A DNA stretch of 33,191 nucleotides from an uncultured Oscillibacter sp. (GCA_900770295.1 CAAGJQ010000093.1:1-33191), one strand, 5' to 3'; shown: positions 15,711 to 23,827, numbered from the stretch's first letter. Notes: generated by a model from the letters alone, not told the origin. Program-made: numbers and translations.

Positions 15711-16952
15711 TTACGCGCCCAGCACGCCGCCCACCAGGATGCCGAGATACGTGCCGATGACATAGCCGAAGGTGCCCACCAGCATCACAGGACCCACCAG
15801 GGCGCTCCAGCCCTGGGAGATGGCCATGCCGGCGGCGGTGGTGGGGCCGCCGATGTTGGCGTTGGAGGCCAGGATGATGTCCTCCAGGTCAAAGCGCAGC
15901 AGCTTGCCGCCGATGAAGCAGAACAGCATGTTCACCACCACCATGATGCCGGTGAAGGCCAGCAGCAGCGGCGTCTCGTGAATGATCTTGGGGATGGACG
16001 CCGGGACGCCGATGACGAACAGAAACAGGTAGATGAGGTAGGTGCCGATCTCCTGGGAGCCGCTGAGCTTTGCCACCTGCTTTTCGCCAAAGGTGGCAAC
16101 GGCCATGGCGACGGTGGTAATCCATACATATTCACTACCGAAGAAGGTATGCAGCATGTGGAGCACCACGCCGGTGTCGGGAATCAGCCCGCCGACAAAG
16201 GCCGCGATGAGCTTGGCCGCGAACACCACCGCCACGGAGTAGGCGAAGTTCATGGCGATGTCCTTCAGCGAGATATCCTTCCGGCTCCAGTAGGCCGCCG
16301 CCTGGGTCTGGGCGCCCTCCAGGTCTCCGCTGTCCGCCACGGCGTCGATGTGGGGGTGGGTGTAGTGCTTCCGGAAGAACTTCATACCCGCGAACAGCAG
16401 CAGAGCGAAGAAGTACAGCGCCATCAGCAGATTGTCGGCCACCGTGGCAGACCCGGCGATCTCGCCGGCGTTAAACTCATTGGTGAGGGCGGCAAAGTTG
16501 ACTCCCCCGCCGATGTAGGAGCCGGTCATCATGGCCGCCACGGCCTCCAGGCCGGGAATGTAGGCATGCAGCAGCCCGTAGGCGAGAAACGCGCCGACCA
16601 CCGTGCCGGCGGCGCCGATGAGGAAAATCACCATCATCCGCCCGGTCTCTTTCCAGATCTTCTTCATGTTGCACTGGAGGAGCAGCAGCGGGATGCCCAT
16701 GGGCACCGCGTAGCCCCAGACGATATCGTCGTACAGCACACAGCTGGTGGGGATGATGGCCAGATTGGACGCCGCCAGGGCAATCAGCAGCGCGATGATG
16801 GCGCCGGAGATTTTGGACGCCCACACATATTTTTGTTCCAGCCAGATAGCAAGGGCCACGGACGCCACCATCAGCGCCAGCAGCGCCCAGGTATCGTCAG
16901 CGGCAATGAGGCTCTCCCGTCCCAGTGTCTCCATAAAAAAGCTCGCAAACAT
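15711..16952 (-). CDS. DUF819 (YjcL-like) integral membrane protein
   Basis: A 413-residue membrane protein of the DUF819 family (Bacillus YjcL). ATG at 16952 is chosen because AGGAGGAA lies about six bases upstream; an in-frame extension to 17057 has no ribosome-binding site and overlaps the promoter. About ten to eleven membrane segments are visible, with glycine-rich family motifs such as MTGSYIGGGVNFAAL and ASNANIGGPTTAAGMA, which resemble the re-entrant loops of secondary transporters. A hydrophilic insert lies around residues 208-235. Its fixed neighbour here is an M19 dipeptidase, so a peptide or amino-acid transporter is a reasonable inference. No experimental function for the family is known to me. 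Confidence 0.88.
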   Translation of the reverse strand: MFASFFMETLGRESLIAADDTWALLALMVASVALAIWLEQKYVWASKISGAIIALLIALAASNLAIIPTSCVLYDDIVWGYAVPMGIPLLLLQCNMKKIWKETGRMMVIFLIGAAGTVVGAFLAYGLLHAYIPGLEAVAAMMTGSYIGGGVNFAALTNEFNAGEIAGSATVADNLLMALYFFALLLFAGMKFFRKHYTHPHIDAVADSGDLEGAQTQAAAYWSRKDISLKDIAMNFAYSVAVVFAAKLIAAFVGGLIPDTGVVLHMLHTFFGSEYVWITTVAMAVATFGEKQVAKLSGSQEIGTYLIYLFLFVIGVPASIPKIIHETPLLLAFTGIMVVVNMLFCFIGGKLLRFDLEDIILASNANIGGPTTAAGMAISQGWSALVGPVMLVGTFGYVIGTYLGILVGGVLGA

Positions 16953-17006
16953 AAGGGTTCCTCCTGTTCTCATACACACGGCCGCCCGAGGGCGGCACTT
17001 TGTCTC

Positions 17007-17035
17007 AGTATAACGTTCCCGCTCTTTCCGCGCAA
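17007..17035 (-). promoter_or_regulatory. Promoter of the DUF819-dipeptidase operon
   Basis: On the minus strand TTGCGC (17035-17030) and TATACT (17012-17007) are 17 bases apart. The leader that follows contains a short palindrome, GCCGCCCGAGGGCGGC at 16981-16996, which could fold in the mRNA or bind a regulator. Confidence 0.6.
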
Positions 17036-17145
17036 GTCCGACTGTCGGATTTCGCACAAAGCATCATATTTTTCTCACTTTTTGCCTGGTCCCGCCAGCG
17101 GCGAAAATTTTTTAAGTTTTCCGCATATTTCTTTTTCTTTTTCCC

Positions 17146-17174
17146 TTGACTTTTCTTCCAATTTCCTGTAAACT
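17146..17174 (+). promoter_or_regulatory. Promoter of the ylxM-ffh-rpsP-khpA operon
   Basis: TTGACT (17146-17151) and TAAACT (17169-17174) with a 17-base spacer. Downstream at 17185-17204 is a small inverted repeat, GTAAAG and CTTTAC around 8 bases, in the leader; it may be incidental or an operator. Confidence 0.7.
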
Positions 17175-17220
17175 ATTTCTCGTTGTAAAGGTTTAGAACT
17201 TTACAGAAGGAGGAAGTTCC

Positions 17221-17586
17221 TTGAAAAATCAGACTTACCGCATGACCATGCTCTTCGATTTTTACGGAGAACTCCTCACCGACCGGCAGAAGGAATTCTT
17301 CGATCTCTATTACAATGAGGACCTCTCCCTGGCGGAGATCGCGGAAAACGCGGGCATCTCCCGGCAGGGCGTCCGGGACGTCATCGTCCGGGCGGAGGCC
17401 GCCATGCAGGAGATCGAGGACAAGACCGGCATCATCAAGCGGTTCGAGGCCCAGCGTCCGCATCTGGACGCCATTGAGGCCGCCGCCGCTGAGATCAAGA
17501 CCATCAATTACCGCCAGTATGAGGACGCCCGGCTCACGGAGCTGGCCGACCTGATCGCGGCGGAATCCCACGCCCTGAAGGAATAA
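17221..17586 (+). CDS. ylxM: YlxM family helix-turn-helix protein, SRP-associated
   Basis: A 121-residue protein of the YlxM/UPF0122 family, an all-helical sigma-factor-like HTH protein known in Firmicutes and streptococci to associate with the signal recognition particle and stimulate Ffh GTPase. Start is TTG at 17221, eight bases after AGGAGGAA. The characteristic core TDRQKEFFDLYYNEDLSLAE and the HTH segment NAGISRQGVRDVIVRAEAA are present. The remaining C-terminal part is helical and charged. It is separated from ffh by only three bases, as in other Firmicutes, so co-translation is expected. Confidence 0.93.
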   Translation: MKNQTYRMTMLFDFYGELLTDRQKEFFDLYYNEDLSLAEIAENAGISRQGVRDVIVRAEAAMQEIEDKTGIIKRFEAQRPHLDAIEAAAAEIKTINYRQYEDARLTELADLIAAESHALKE

Positions 17587-17589
17587 GTT

Positions 17590-18957
17590 ATGGCATTTGA
17601 AGGACTCTCTGAAAAACTGAACGCGACGTTCAAGCGTCTGCGGGGCAAGGGCCGCCTGACGGAAAACGACGTCCGGGAGGCCATGCGGGAGGTCCGTCTG
17701 GCCCTGCTGGAGGCCGACGTCAGCTACAAGGTGGTCAAGGAATTCGTGGCCACCGTCACGGAGCGGGCCATCGGCACCGATGTGCTGGACAGCCTGACCC
17801 CCGCCCAGCAGGTTATCAAGATCGTCAACGAGGAACTGACGAATCTGATGGGCGGCGGCACCGCCAAGCTGACCATGGCCAACAACGGTCCCACGGTGGT
17901 CATGATGGTGGGCCTCCAGGGCGCCGGCAAGACCACCACCACCGCCAAGCTGGCCGGCCTGATGCGCCGGCAGTACACGAAGCGGCCCCTGCTGGCCGCC
18001 TGCGACGTGTACCGTCCCGCCGCCATCGAGCAATTAAAGGTCGTGGGCGGTCAGCTGGAGCTGCCCGTGTTTGAACAGGGCCAGGGCGACCCTGTGAAGA
18101 TCGCTGAAAACGCCATCCGCCACGCCAAAGATCACGGCAGTGACATGGTGTTTCTGGATACCGCCGGCCGTCTCCACGTGGATGAGACACTGATGGACGA
18201 GCTGAAGCGGATGAAGGCCGCCGTCCATCCCAACGAAATTCTGCTGGTGGTGGACGCCATGACCGGCCAGGACGCGGTGAACGCCGCCTCCGCCTTTGAC
18301 GAGGCCTTGGGCATCGACGGCGTCATCCTCACCAAGCTGGACGGTGACGCCCGGGGCGGCGCCGCCCTCTCCATCCGGGCCGCCACCGGAAAGCCCATCA
18401 AATTTGTGGGCACCGGCGAAAAGCTGGATATGATCGAGCCCTTCCATCCCGACCGCATGGCCTCCCGTATCCTGGGCATGGGCGACATGCTGTCCTTCAT
18501 CGAAAAGGCCCAGGCCAACTACGACGAAAAGCAGGCCGCCAAGCTGGAGGAAAAGCTGCGGAAAAACCGCTTCACCCTCCAGGACTACTACGACCAGCTC
18601 CAGCAGCTGCGGGGCATGGGCGATTTGAGCCAGCTGGCGGGCATGATGCCCGGCAACCTGGGCCGTCAGCTCCAGGGCGCCACCATCGACGAGAAGGCCA
18701 TGGCCCACACGGAGGCCATCATCCTCTCCATGACGCCCCTGGAACGGGAGAATCCCCAGATTCTGAACGCCAGCCGGAAAAAGCGCATCGCCGCCGGCTG
18801 CGGTCTGGAAGTGGTGGATGTGAACCGCCTTTTGAAGCAGTTCGATATGATGCAGCAGCTGACCAAGCAGATGTCCAAGGGCCGGATGCCCGGCATGATG
18901 GGCAAGGGCATGGGCGGCAAGATGCACGGCTTTGGCCGGAAAAAGCGTTTTAAATAA
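17590..18957 (+). CDS. ffh: Signal recognition particle GTPase Ffh
   Basis: A 455-residue SRP54 homologue that binds 4.5S RNA and signal sequences and docks with FtsY to target membrane proteins. Order: N-domain (1-95), G-domain with P-loop GLQGAGKTTT (108-117), DTAGR (190-194) and TKLDGDARGG (248-257), then the methionine-rich M-domain from about 300, ending in MGKGMGGKMHGFGRKKRFK. The RNA-binding segment around SRKKRIAAGCG is intact. ATG at 17590 follows ylxM by three bases, with the ribosome-binding site within the end of ylxM. Length is typical. Confidence 0.98.
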   Translation: MAFEGLSEKLNATFKRLRGKGRLTENDVREAMREVRLALLEADVSYKVVKEFVATVTERAIGTDVLDSLTPAQQVIKIVNEELTNLMGGGTAKLTMANNGPTVVMMVGLQGAGKTTTTAKLAGLMRRQYTKRPLLAACDVYRPAAIEQLKVVGGQLELPVFEQGQGDPVKIAENAIRHAKDHGSDMVFLDTAGRLHVDETLMDELKRMKAAVHPNEILLVVDAMTGQDAVNAASAFDEALGIDGVILTKLDGDARGGAALSIRAATGKPIKFVGTGEKLDMIEPFHPDRMASRILGMGDMLSFIEKAQANYDEKQAAKLEEKLRKNRFTLQDYYDQLQQLRGMGDLSQLAGMMPGNLGRQLQGATIDEKAMAHTEAIILSMTPLERENPQILNASRKKRIAAGCGLEVVDVNRLLKQFDMMQQLTKQMSKGRMPGMMGKGMGGKMHGFGRKKRFK

Positions 18958-19022
18958 GATATAAGTGCTCAAGCATTTATAGATATTAACATCAACGATA
19001 TAAATTTTTGGAGGTACAAATC

Positions 19023-19262
19023 ATGGTTAAGATCAGACTGCGCCGCATGGGCGCCAAGAAGGCTCCCTTCTATCGCGTTGTTGTCGCTGACTCCCGCTTC
19101 CCCCGCGACGGCCGCTTCATTGAGGAGATCGGCACTTACAATCCCTGCGTCTCCCCCGCCGAGATCAAGATCGACACGGACCGCGCTCAGGCCTGGATCA
19201 AGTCCGGCGCTCAGCCCACCGACACCGTCAGAGCTCTGCTGAAAAAAGTGGAAGTCCTCTGA
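19023..19262 (+). CDS. rpsP: 30S ribosomal protein S16
   Basis: A 79-residue S16 with the family opening MVKIRLRRMGAKKAPFYRVV and the internal DSRFPRDGRFIEEIGTYNP. ATG at 19023 follows GGAGG at 19010-19014; an upstream TTG at 19008 lies within the ribosome-binding region and is rejected. It follows ffh by 65 bases and precedes khpA by 15, the conserved Firmicute order. Confidence 0.98.
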   Translation: MVKIRLRRMGAKKAPFYRVVVADSRFPRDGRFIEEIGTYNPCVSPAEIKIDTDRAQAWIKSGAQPTDTVRALLKKVEVL

Positions 19263-19277
19263 TCCGGAGGCCGGAGC

Positions 19278-19508
19278 ATGAAGGACTTGCTGCTCTACAT
19301 CGCCAGAAACCTTGTGGATGATCCCGACGCGGTCTCCGTCACGGAGATCCAGGGCGATCAGGAACTGACGTTGGAGCTGCGCGTCGCCCCCGACGACATG
19401 GGCAAGGTCATCGGCCGTCAGGGCCGCATCGCCAAGGAGATCCGGACTGTCATCCGCTCCTATGCCCAGCGCACCGGAACCAAGGTTTCCGTCGATATCG
19501 TAGACTAA
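19278..19508 (+). CDS. khpA: KH-domain RNA-binding protein KhpA (YlqC)
   Basis: A 76-residue single KH-domain protein. The RNA-binding GxxG loop is GKVIGRQG at residues 42-49, followed by the helix RIAKEIRTVIRSYA. KhpA, often with KhpB/Jag, binds many RNAs and affects cell division and sporulation-related functions in other Firmicutes. A GGAGG-type site overlaps the end of rpsP. A strong terminator begins in its stop codon region, so this gene closes the ylxM-ffh-rpsP-khpA unit. Confidence 0.95.
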   Translation: MKDLLLYIARNLVDDPDAVSVTEIQGDQELTLELRVAPDDMGKVIGRQGRIAKEIRTVIRSYAQRTGTKVSVDIVD

Positions 19509-19543
19509 AAAACGTCCCCGGCCTATGGCCGGGGACGTTTTAT
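19509..19543 (+). terminator. Terminator separating khpA from rimM
   Basis: A 15-bp perfect stem, AAAACGTCCCCGGCC with its complement, around a TAT loop, ending in TTTTATA. Strong GC core; it begins right at the end of khpA. Confidence 0.92.
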
Positions 19544-19571
19544 ACGTGACGGCAGGCAGAGTCCTCCCCTC

Positions 19572-19600
19572 TTGCCACCCGGCAGAAAACAGGCTATACT
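19572..19600 (+). promoter_or_regulatory. Promoter of rimM-trmD
   Basis: TTGCCA (19572-19577) and TATACT (19595-19600) with a 17-base spacer, placed between the khpA terminator and the rimM ribosome-binding site (AAGGAG at about 19617). It gives rimM-trmD independent transcription. Confidence 0.75.
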
Positions 19601-19630
19601 ATCTGCATCAACACAAAAGGAGCCATCTCC

Positions 19631-20137
19631 ATGAAACTGGAAATGATCAAAATCGGCCGCATCGTCAACGCCCACGGCATCCGTGGCGAGGTCCGGGTCC
19701 AGCCCCGGGACGGTGACCCGGCTTTTCTCACCCGCTTCAAGACCTTCTATATCGACGGCCAGCCCGTCTCCCCTACCGCCAACCATGTCCACAAGAGCCT
19801 GGTTCTGATGAAATTCCCCGGCGTGGAGGACATGAACGCCGCCCTGACCTACAAGGACAAGGACCTGTATATCCGCCGGGCCGACGCTCGTCTCCCGGAC
19901 GGCGAGTGCTTTGACGACGAGCTGCTGGGCATGACCGTCTGCGATGCCGACACCGGCGAAACCCTGGGAGAGCTGACAGCGGTGGAGAGTTATCCCGCCC
20001 ACAAGGTCTACACCGTGAAGGGCCGGAAGGAGTATCTCATTCCCGCCGTGAAGGACGTTTTCATCAAATCCGTGGACCTGGATGACAACCGTATGGAGGT
20101 CCATATGCTGGAGGGGATGGCCACCGATGAACATTGA
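19631..20137 (+). CDS. rimM: 16S rRNA processing/ribosome maturation factor RimM
   Basis: A 168-residue 30S assembly factor that works with S19 during head maturation of the small subunit. The N-terminal RimM domain signature IGRIVNAHGIRGEVRV is clear at about residues 8-23; a C-terminal PRC-barrel-like half contains LLGMTVCDADTGETLGELT and YLIPAVKDVFIKSVDL. ATG at 19631 has AAGGAG eight bases upstream; a Met at residue 5 is the alternative start. It overlaps trmD by 11 bases. Confidence 0.96.
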   Translation: MKLEMIKIGRIVNAHGIRGEVRVQPRDGDPAFLTRFKTFYIDGQPVSPTANHVHKSLVLMKFPGVEDMNAALTYKDKDLYIRRADARLPDGECFDDELLGMTVCDADTGETLGELTAVESYPAHKVYTVKGRKEYLIPAVKDVFIKSVDLDDNRMEVHMLEGMATDEH

Positions 20138-20915
20138 TATTATGACGCTGTTCCCGGACTCCGTGGACGCCATGCTGAACGTCAGCATCCTGGGCCGGGC
20201 CCAGGAGCGGGGCTATATTGCCATCCGCACCCATCAGATCCGGGAGTACACCACCAACAAGCAGATGCAGGTGGACGACTACCCCTACGGCGGAGGCCGG
20301 GGCGCCGTCATGCAGGCGGACCCCCTCTACCGCTGCTGGGCCCATATTGTAGAGGCCTACGGTCCCGGCCGGACCATCTTCATGTCCCCCTGCGGCCGGA
20401 CCTTCAACCAGCAGGTCGCCAGGGAACTGAAGGAGAAATACGACCACCTCATTCTGGTCTGCGGCCACTACGAGGGCATTGACCAGCGGTTCATCGACGA
20501 GTGCGTGGATGAGGAGATCAGCATGGGTGACTTCGTCCTCACCGGCGGCGAGATTCCCGCCATGGCGGTGGCGGACGCGGTGTGCCGCATGGTGCCCGGC
20601 GTCCTGCCCGATGCGGAGTGCTTTGAGGAGGAGTCCCACTGGAACGGCCTTTTGGAATATCCCCAGTACTCCCGCCCCGCCGAGTGGCACGGGCGGCAGG
20701 TGCCGGAGATCCTCCTCTCCGGTGACCACGGCAAGGTGGCCGCCTGGCGGAAGAAGGAGAGCTACAAGCGCACCATGCGCCGCCGTCCGGACATGTTCGC
20801 CCAATTCGATGAATCCCAGCTGACCACAAAAGCCGAGAAGAAAGTCCTTCAGCAGGCCAAGGAGGAATTAGCCGCTGAGGATGCGGAGCAGTCCGGGGCG
20901 TCCCCAGCCGAATAA
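20127..20915 (+). CDS. trmD: tRNA (guanine-N1-)-methyltransferase
   Basis: A 262-residue SPOUT methyltransferase making m1G37 in tRNA with S-adenosylmethionine. Start ATG at 20127 gives MNIDIMTLFPDSVDAML and overlaps the rimM stop, so translation is coupled. Conserved segments are YGGGRGAVMQADPLYR, the trefoil-knot cofactor motifs LVCGHYEGIDQRFID and SMGDFVLTGGEIPAMAVADA, and the C-terminal VLLSGDHGK-like LLSGDHGKVAAWR. The last 25 residues or so form an acidic, Ala/Glu-rich tail. rplS, which often follows trmD, is absent; a terminator follows instead. Confidence 0.98.
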   Translation: MNIDIMTLFPDSVDAMLNVSILGRAQERGYIAIRTHQIREYTTNKQMQVDDYPYGGGRGAVMQADPLYRCWAHIVEAYGPGRTIFMSPCGRTFNQQVARELKEKYDHLILVCGHYEGIDQRFIDECVDEEISMGDFVLTGGEIPAMAVADAVCRMVPGVLPDAECFEEESHWNGLLEYPQYSRPAEWHGRQVPEILLSGDHGKVAAWRKKESYKRTMRRRPDMFAQFDESQLTTKAEKKVLQQAKEELAAEDAEQSGASPAE

Positions 20916-20930
20916 AGGTATGATTTCAGC

Positions 20931-20963
20931 AAAAAACAGGCGCTTGAAGCGCCTGTTTTTTTA
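20931..20963. terminator. Bidirectional terminator between trmD and the LURP-one-related gene
   Basis: Stem CAGGCGC with GCGCCTG and TTGAA loop, six As before and seven Ts after, so it works on both strands. Its right end overlaps the stop codon of the minus-strand gene. Confidence 0.88.
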
Positions 20964-21431
20964 ATTTCTCGAGCACTTCTCCGCATCGATGGCCAGCACC
21001 AGCATCAGCACGCACAGGGCGTTGCGCGGGTCCGCCACATCGATGACGTAGGTGTCCGTCCAGTTGAACAGCTCTTTGGAGATCCGGGCCACCGGGGCGC
21101 CGCAGGGCTCTGTCACGGTGTAGTCCCACTCCATGAAGCTGCCCTCTACCTGCCAGCCGTTGAAGTCGATGTCGAACCGGGGCGTGAAGAAGGTGAACTC
21201 CTTCTGGATGCAGCCCGCGTACTCCCCGCCCACATACAGTTCAAACTTGGGCAGGAAGGTGAACACCCGCTCCTGCACTGTGCCGATGTGGTTCCCGGCG
21301 GCGTCCAGGATGTGGAGGCAGTGGCCCCAGGAGAGCTTGCCCTCCACGGTGTAGGCCACGTTTCCAGCCTCGTCATAGATATCATAGCTGTCGAACCAGC
21401 TGAAAAAACGCTGTTTGAATAAGAGTCTCAT
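20961..21431 (-). CDS. LURP-one-related (LOR) family protein
   Basis: A 156-residue protein of the LURP-one-related/tubby-like fold. ATG at 21431 is preferred because GGAGG lies seven bases upstream; a Met two codons earlier abuts the site. The sequence runs as a beta-rich barrel: RLLFKQRFFSWFDSYDIYD, then VAYTVEGKLSWGHCLHILD and HIGTVQERVFTFLPKFELYV, the repeating pattern typical of the family, ending with NWTDTYVIDVADPRNALCVL. No signal peptide. The family in bacteria has no firmly known role; relatives resemble phospholipid-binding tubby domains. It overlaps the upstream membrane-protein gene by four bases (ATGA), so the two are likely made together. Confidence 0.85.
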   Translation of the reverse strand: MRLLFKQRFFSWFDSYDIYDEAGNVAYTVEGKLSWGHCLHILDAAGNHIGTVQERVFTFLPKFELYVGGEYAGCIQKEFTFFTPRFDIDFNGWQVEGSFMEWDYTVTEPCGAPVARISKELFNWTDTYVIDVADPRNALCVLMLVLAIDAEKCSRN

Positions 21432-22294
21432 GCACATTCCTCCGTTTTCTGCGCCGTATATCTCCGGAACACCTGCGCCGTGCGGTACAGGTATACCAGC
21501 TTCAGCACCGCCACCACCACAATGGCGATGGACACCGCGATCAGCACCAACGCGCCCAGCAGGCCGGCAACCAGAACCAGAAGCAGGCAGCAGAACAGCG
21601 CACCCAGCAGGCCGATGTTCCACTTCCACAGCTTCCGCCATTTCTCCGCAAGCCCGTCATCCACGCCGTCCAGTGCCTCGGCATGGGCACTGAACTCCTG
21701 GTATACGCCCACCAGCTCCACCGCCATCAGGGGCAGGGAGATCAGCCACCACAAGGCGCTCTCCTGTGAGAGGACCGCCAGTGTCAAAAGGCCGGAGCCC
21801 ACCGTCGCCAGGGCACACGCCGCTGCGATGCGGTAGCGCTTCCCCACCGCCGTCAGTCTCCACAGCACCAGGGCATAGGCCAGACCCACAGCCACCGTGA
21901 TGAGATGGCCCGGCAGCTCCAGCGCCGGGAACGCCTGCATGACGCTGTTATTGGTCATCAATGCCCCGAGTTCACTGGGAATGAACAGCCAGAACAGGAC
22001 CCACAGCCACTTTCCCAGTGCCGGGGCGTTTTCATCCAACCACTTCCGCCGTTCCGCCTCCCGCTCCAGGGCGCTCTGCCGGAGGGCAGGGGTATTCTCG
22101 CGGCCCATCCGGGTGGGGCACCCGGTCAAAAAGCCGCAGGTGGCACAGGACTCATGGCCCTTGCCCCGGCAGCAGGCCGCGATCGCACAGTCTCCGGACA
22201 CCGGGCGTCCCGGTCCCGCTTGGCAGCCCTCACAGCGCAGGTCCTCCCGCCAGGTACAGCTGTCACAGGATTTTCCGCAATAGCCTTCCGTCAT
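21428..22294 (-). CDS. Cys-rich (DUF3795-like) domain fused to a membrane domain
   Basis: A 288-residue protein of unknown function. The first 60 residues hold about a dozen cysteines in the spacing YCGKSCDSC, CEGC, CAIAACC and CATCGFLTGC, like DUF3795 zinc or iron-sulfur-binding domains. After a charged helical linker (about 61-90) come six or so membrane segments, from WLWVLFWLFIPSEL through a pair around residue 240 that is very Leu/Val/Ala-rich. The cysteine domain should face the cytoplasm. Start ATG at 22294 follows AAAGGAG. It is translationally coupled to the LOR protein downstream. Metal binding and a sensor or scaffold role are inference. Confidence 0.75.
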   Translation of the reverse strand: MTEGYCGKSCDSCTWREDLRCEGCQAGPGRPVSGDCAIAACCRGKGHESCATCGFLTGCPTRMGRENTPALRQSALEREAERRKWLDENAPALGKWLWVLFWLFIPSELGALMTNNSVMQAFPALELPGHLITVAVGLAYALVLWRLTAVGKRYRIAAACALATVGSGLLTLAVLSQESALWWLISLPLMAVELVGVYQEFSAHAEALDGVDDGLAEKWRKLWKWNIGLLGALFCCLLLVLVAGLLGALVLIAVSIAIVVVAVLKLVYLYRTAQVFRRYTAQKTEECA

Positions 22295-22412
22295 ACGCGC
22301 TCCTTTCTCTCACGCCCACCGGACCGCATCGTCCCGCACAGGCGCCGCTCTTTCTGTTTCCGGCTTCATCATATCACCCTTGTGCCCGGCGATGTGTAAC
22401 AAAACCATGACA

Positions 22413-22447
22413 AAACGCCGCCCCGCAAAAGCTGCGAAGCGGCGTTT
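22413..22447 (-). terminator. Probable terminator of the M18 aminopeptidase gene
   Basis: Stem AAACGCCGC with GCGGCGTTT around an inner loop that contains a second small inverted repeat (CGCAAAAGCTGCG). On the minus strand it ends in GCGGCGTTTTG, eleven bases beyond the aminopeptidase stop. The T-run is short. Confidence 0.6.
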
Positions 22448-22457
22448 CCTGTTGGGC

Positions 22458-23765
22458 TTAAAACTCCATGCTCCCGTCCGGAAGATGCCGGAAGCTGCGG
22501 CCAAAATAGGCCGCCAGGGCCTTCACCAGGGCCTCCGTATCCCGGACTCCCGCTACCTCACAGCAGGCGTGCATCGCCAGCTGGGGCAGGCCGATGTCCA
22601 CCGTCGGCACGGATAGATGTGCGCTGCTGATATTGCCCAGGGTGGAGCCGCCGGGCAGGTCCGCCCGGTTGCTGTACCGCTGCACCGGCACCCCGGCCTC
22701 CCGGCAGATCTGCCGGAACACCGCGCCGGAGAGGCCGTCGGTGGTGTAGCGCTGGTTGGCGTTGTACTTGATCACCACGCCGCCGTTCAGCACCGGACGC
22801 TCGTTCTGGTCCGCGTACTCCGGGTGGGCGGGGTGGATGGCATGGGCGTTGTCCGCCGAGACCAGGAAACTGTTAGCCAGGGCCGCCAAGTGCTCCTCCG
22901 GAGACCGGCCCAGAGCGCCGCTGATGCGGGAGAGCACATCCGTCAGGAAGGTGGAGTCCGCCCCCTGCCGGGTGCCGCTGCCCACCTCCTCGTTGTTGAA
23001 CACGCACACAAGGGGCACGCTGGCGCTGTCCTCCGCCGCCAGAAAGCCCCGGAAACACCCGAAAACACACTGCAAATCGTCCAGCCGGGGGGCGGCGATG
23101 AACTCCTCCTGAAGACCCGTCAGCGTACCGGGCGTCCGGGGATAGAGGAACAGCTCCGTGGACAGGATGGCTTCCTCCGGTACGCCGGCGTTCTCCGCCA
23201 CCAGCCGCCGGAACCGCCCCGGCTCCCCCGCCATGCCCAGCAGCGGCAGCAGATCCACATTGGCCTTCAGCGCCGTGCCCTTGTTGACCTCCCGGTCCAT
23301 GTGGATGGCCACACTGGGGATCACCAGCAGGTCTCGGTCGATGTTCACCAAGCGGCTGCGGAGCTTCCCATCCTCCCAGGCCATGACCCGGCCCGCCACG
23401 GACAGGGGCCGGTCCAGCCAGGAGCGCATGATCATGCCGCCGTAAGGTTCCACACTCAGCCGCACACAGCCGCCGGCGCCGGACACCTCCGCCTCCTCCC
23501 GAAGCTTGAAGGTGGGTGAATCACTGTGGCCCGCCGCCATCATGAAGCCGCGGAAATCTTTGGTGGGAACGCGGAACGCCGCCAGTGTGGAGTCTCCCCG
23601 CACCACGAAATATTGTCCGCCCACCTGCAGATCCCAGGGCTGGGACTCCCACAGCCGCTGATAGCCCGCTGCCAGTAATGCCCTTGCCAGATTGTCCACC
23701 GCATGATAGCAGCTGGGGCTGGCGTCCAGAAAATCCAGCAGCTGGCGGGATAGCGTCCGTTCCAT
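22458..23765 (-). CDS. M18 family aspartyl-type aminopeptidase
   Basis: A 435-residue dinuclear-zinc aminopeptidase of family M18 (ApeB/DNPEP). ATG at 23765 has GGAGG at a normal distance; a longer in-frame form to 23831 has no ribosome-binding site and covers the promoter. Metal ligands are visible: AAGHSDSPTF (His), RLDDLQCVFG (Asp), NNEEVGSGTRQGADS (Glu pair), SADNAHAIHP (Asp) and the late His in SSAHLSVPTVDIGLPQLAMH. It should remove N-terminal acidic or other residues from peptides in the cytosol, probably as a dodecamer. Monocistronic, with its promoter overlapping that of the divergent HAD gene. Confidence 0.95.
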   Translation of the reverse strand: MERTLSRQLLDFLDASPSCYHAVDNLARALLAAGYQRLWESQPWDLQVGGQYFVVRGDSTLAAFRVPTKDFRGFMMAAGHSDSPTFKLREEAEVSGAGGCVRLSVEPYGGMIMRSWLDRPLSVAGRVMAWEDGKLRSRLVNIDRDLLVIPSVAIHMDREVNKGTALKANVDLLPLLGMAGEPGRFRRLVAENAGVPEEAILSTELFLYPRTPGTLTGLQEEFIAAPRLDDLQCVFGCFRGFLAAEDSASVPLVCVFNNEEVGSGTRQGADSTFLTDVLSRISGALGRSPEEHLAALANSFLVSADNAHAIHPAHPEYADQNERPVLNGGVVIKYNANQRYTTDGLSGAVFRQICREAGVPVQRYSNRADLPGGSTLGNISSAHLSVPTVDIGLPQLAMHACCEVAGVRDTEALVKALAAYFGRSFRHLPDGSMEF

Positions 23766-23799
23766 AGTGGTGCCTCCGTTGTCGGTTGATTTTGGGCCT

Positions 23800-23827
23800 A
23801 TTATATCACATTGCGGGAATTCTTCAA
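23800..23827 (-). promoter_or_regulatory. Promoter of the M18 aminopeptidase gene
   Basis: Minus strand: TTGAAG (23827-23822) and consensus TATAAT (23805-23800), spacer 16 bases. It interleaves with the plus-strand promoter at 23811-23839. Confidence 0.6.

Noticed and set aside
15438..17171. Long plus-strand frame opposite the dipeptidase and DUF819 genes
   Set aside because: Composition is His/Gln/Arg/Gly-rich mirror sequence and it runs across an operon with two recognised genes and their promoter.
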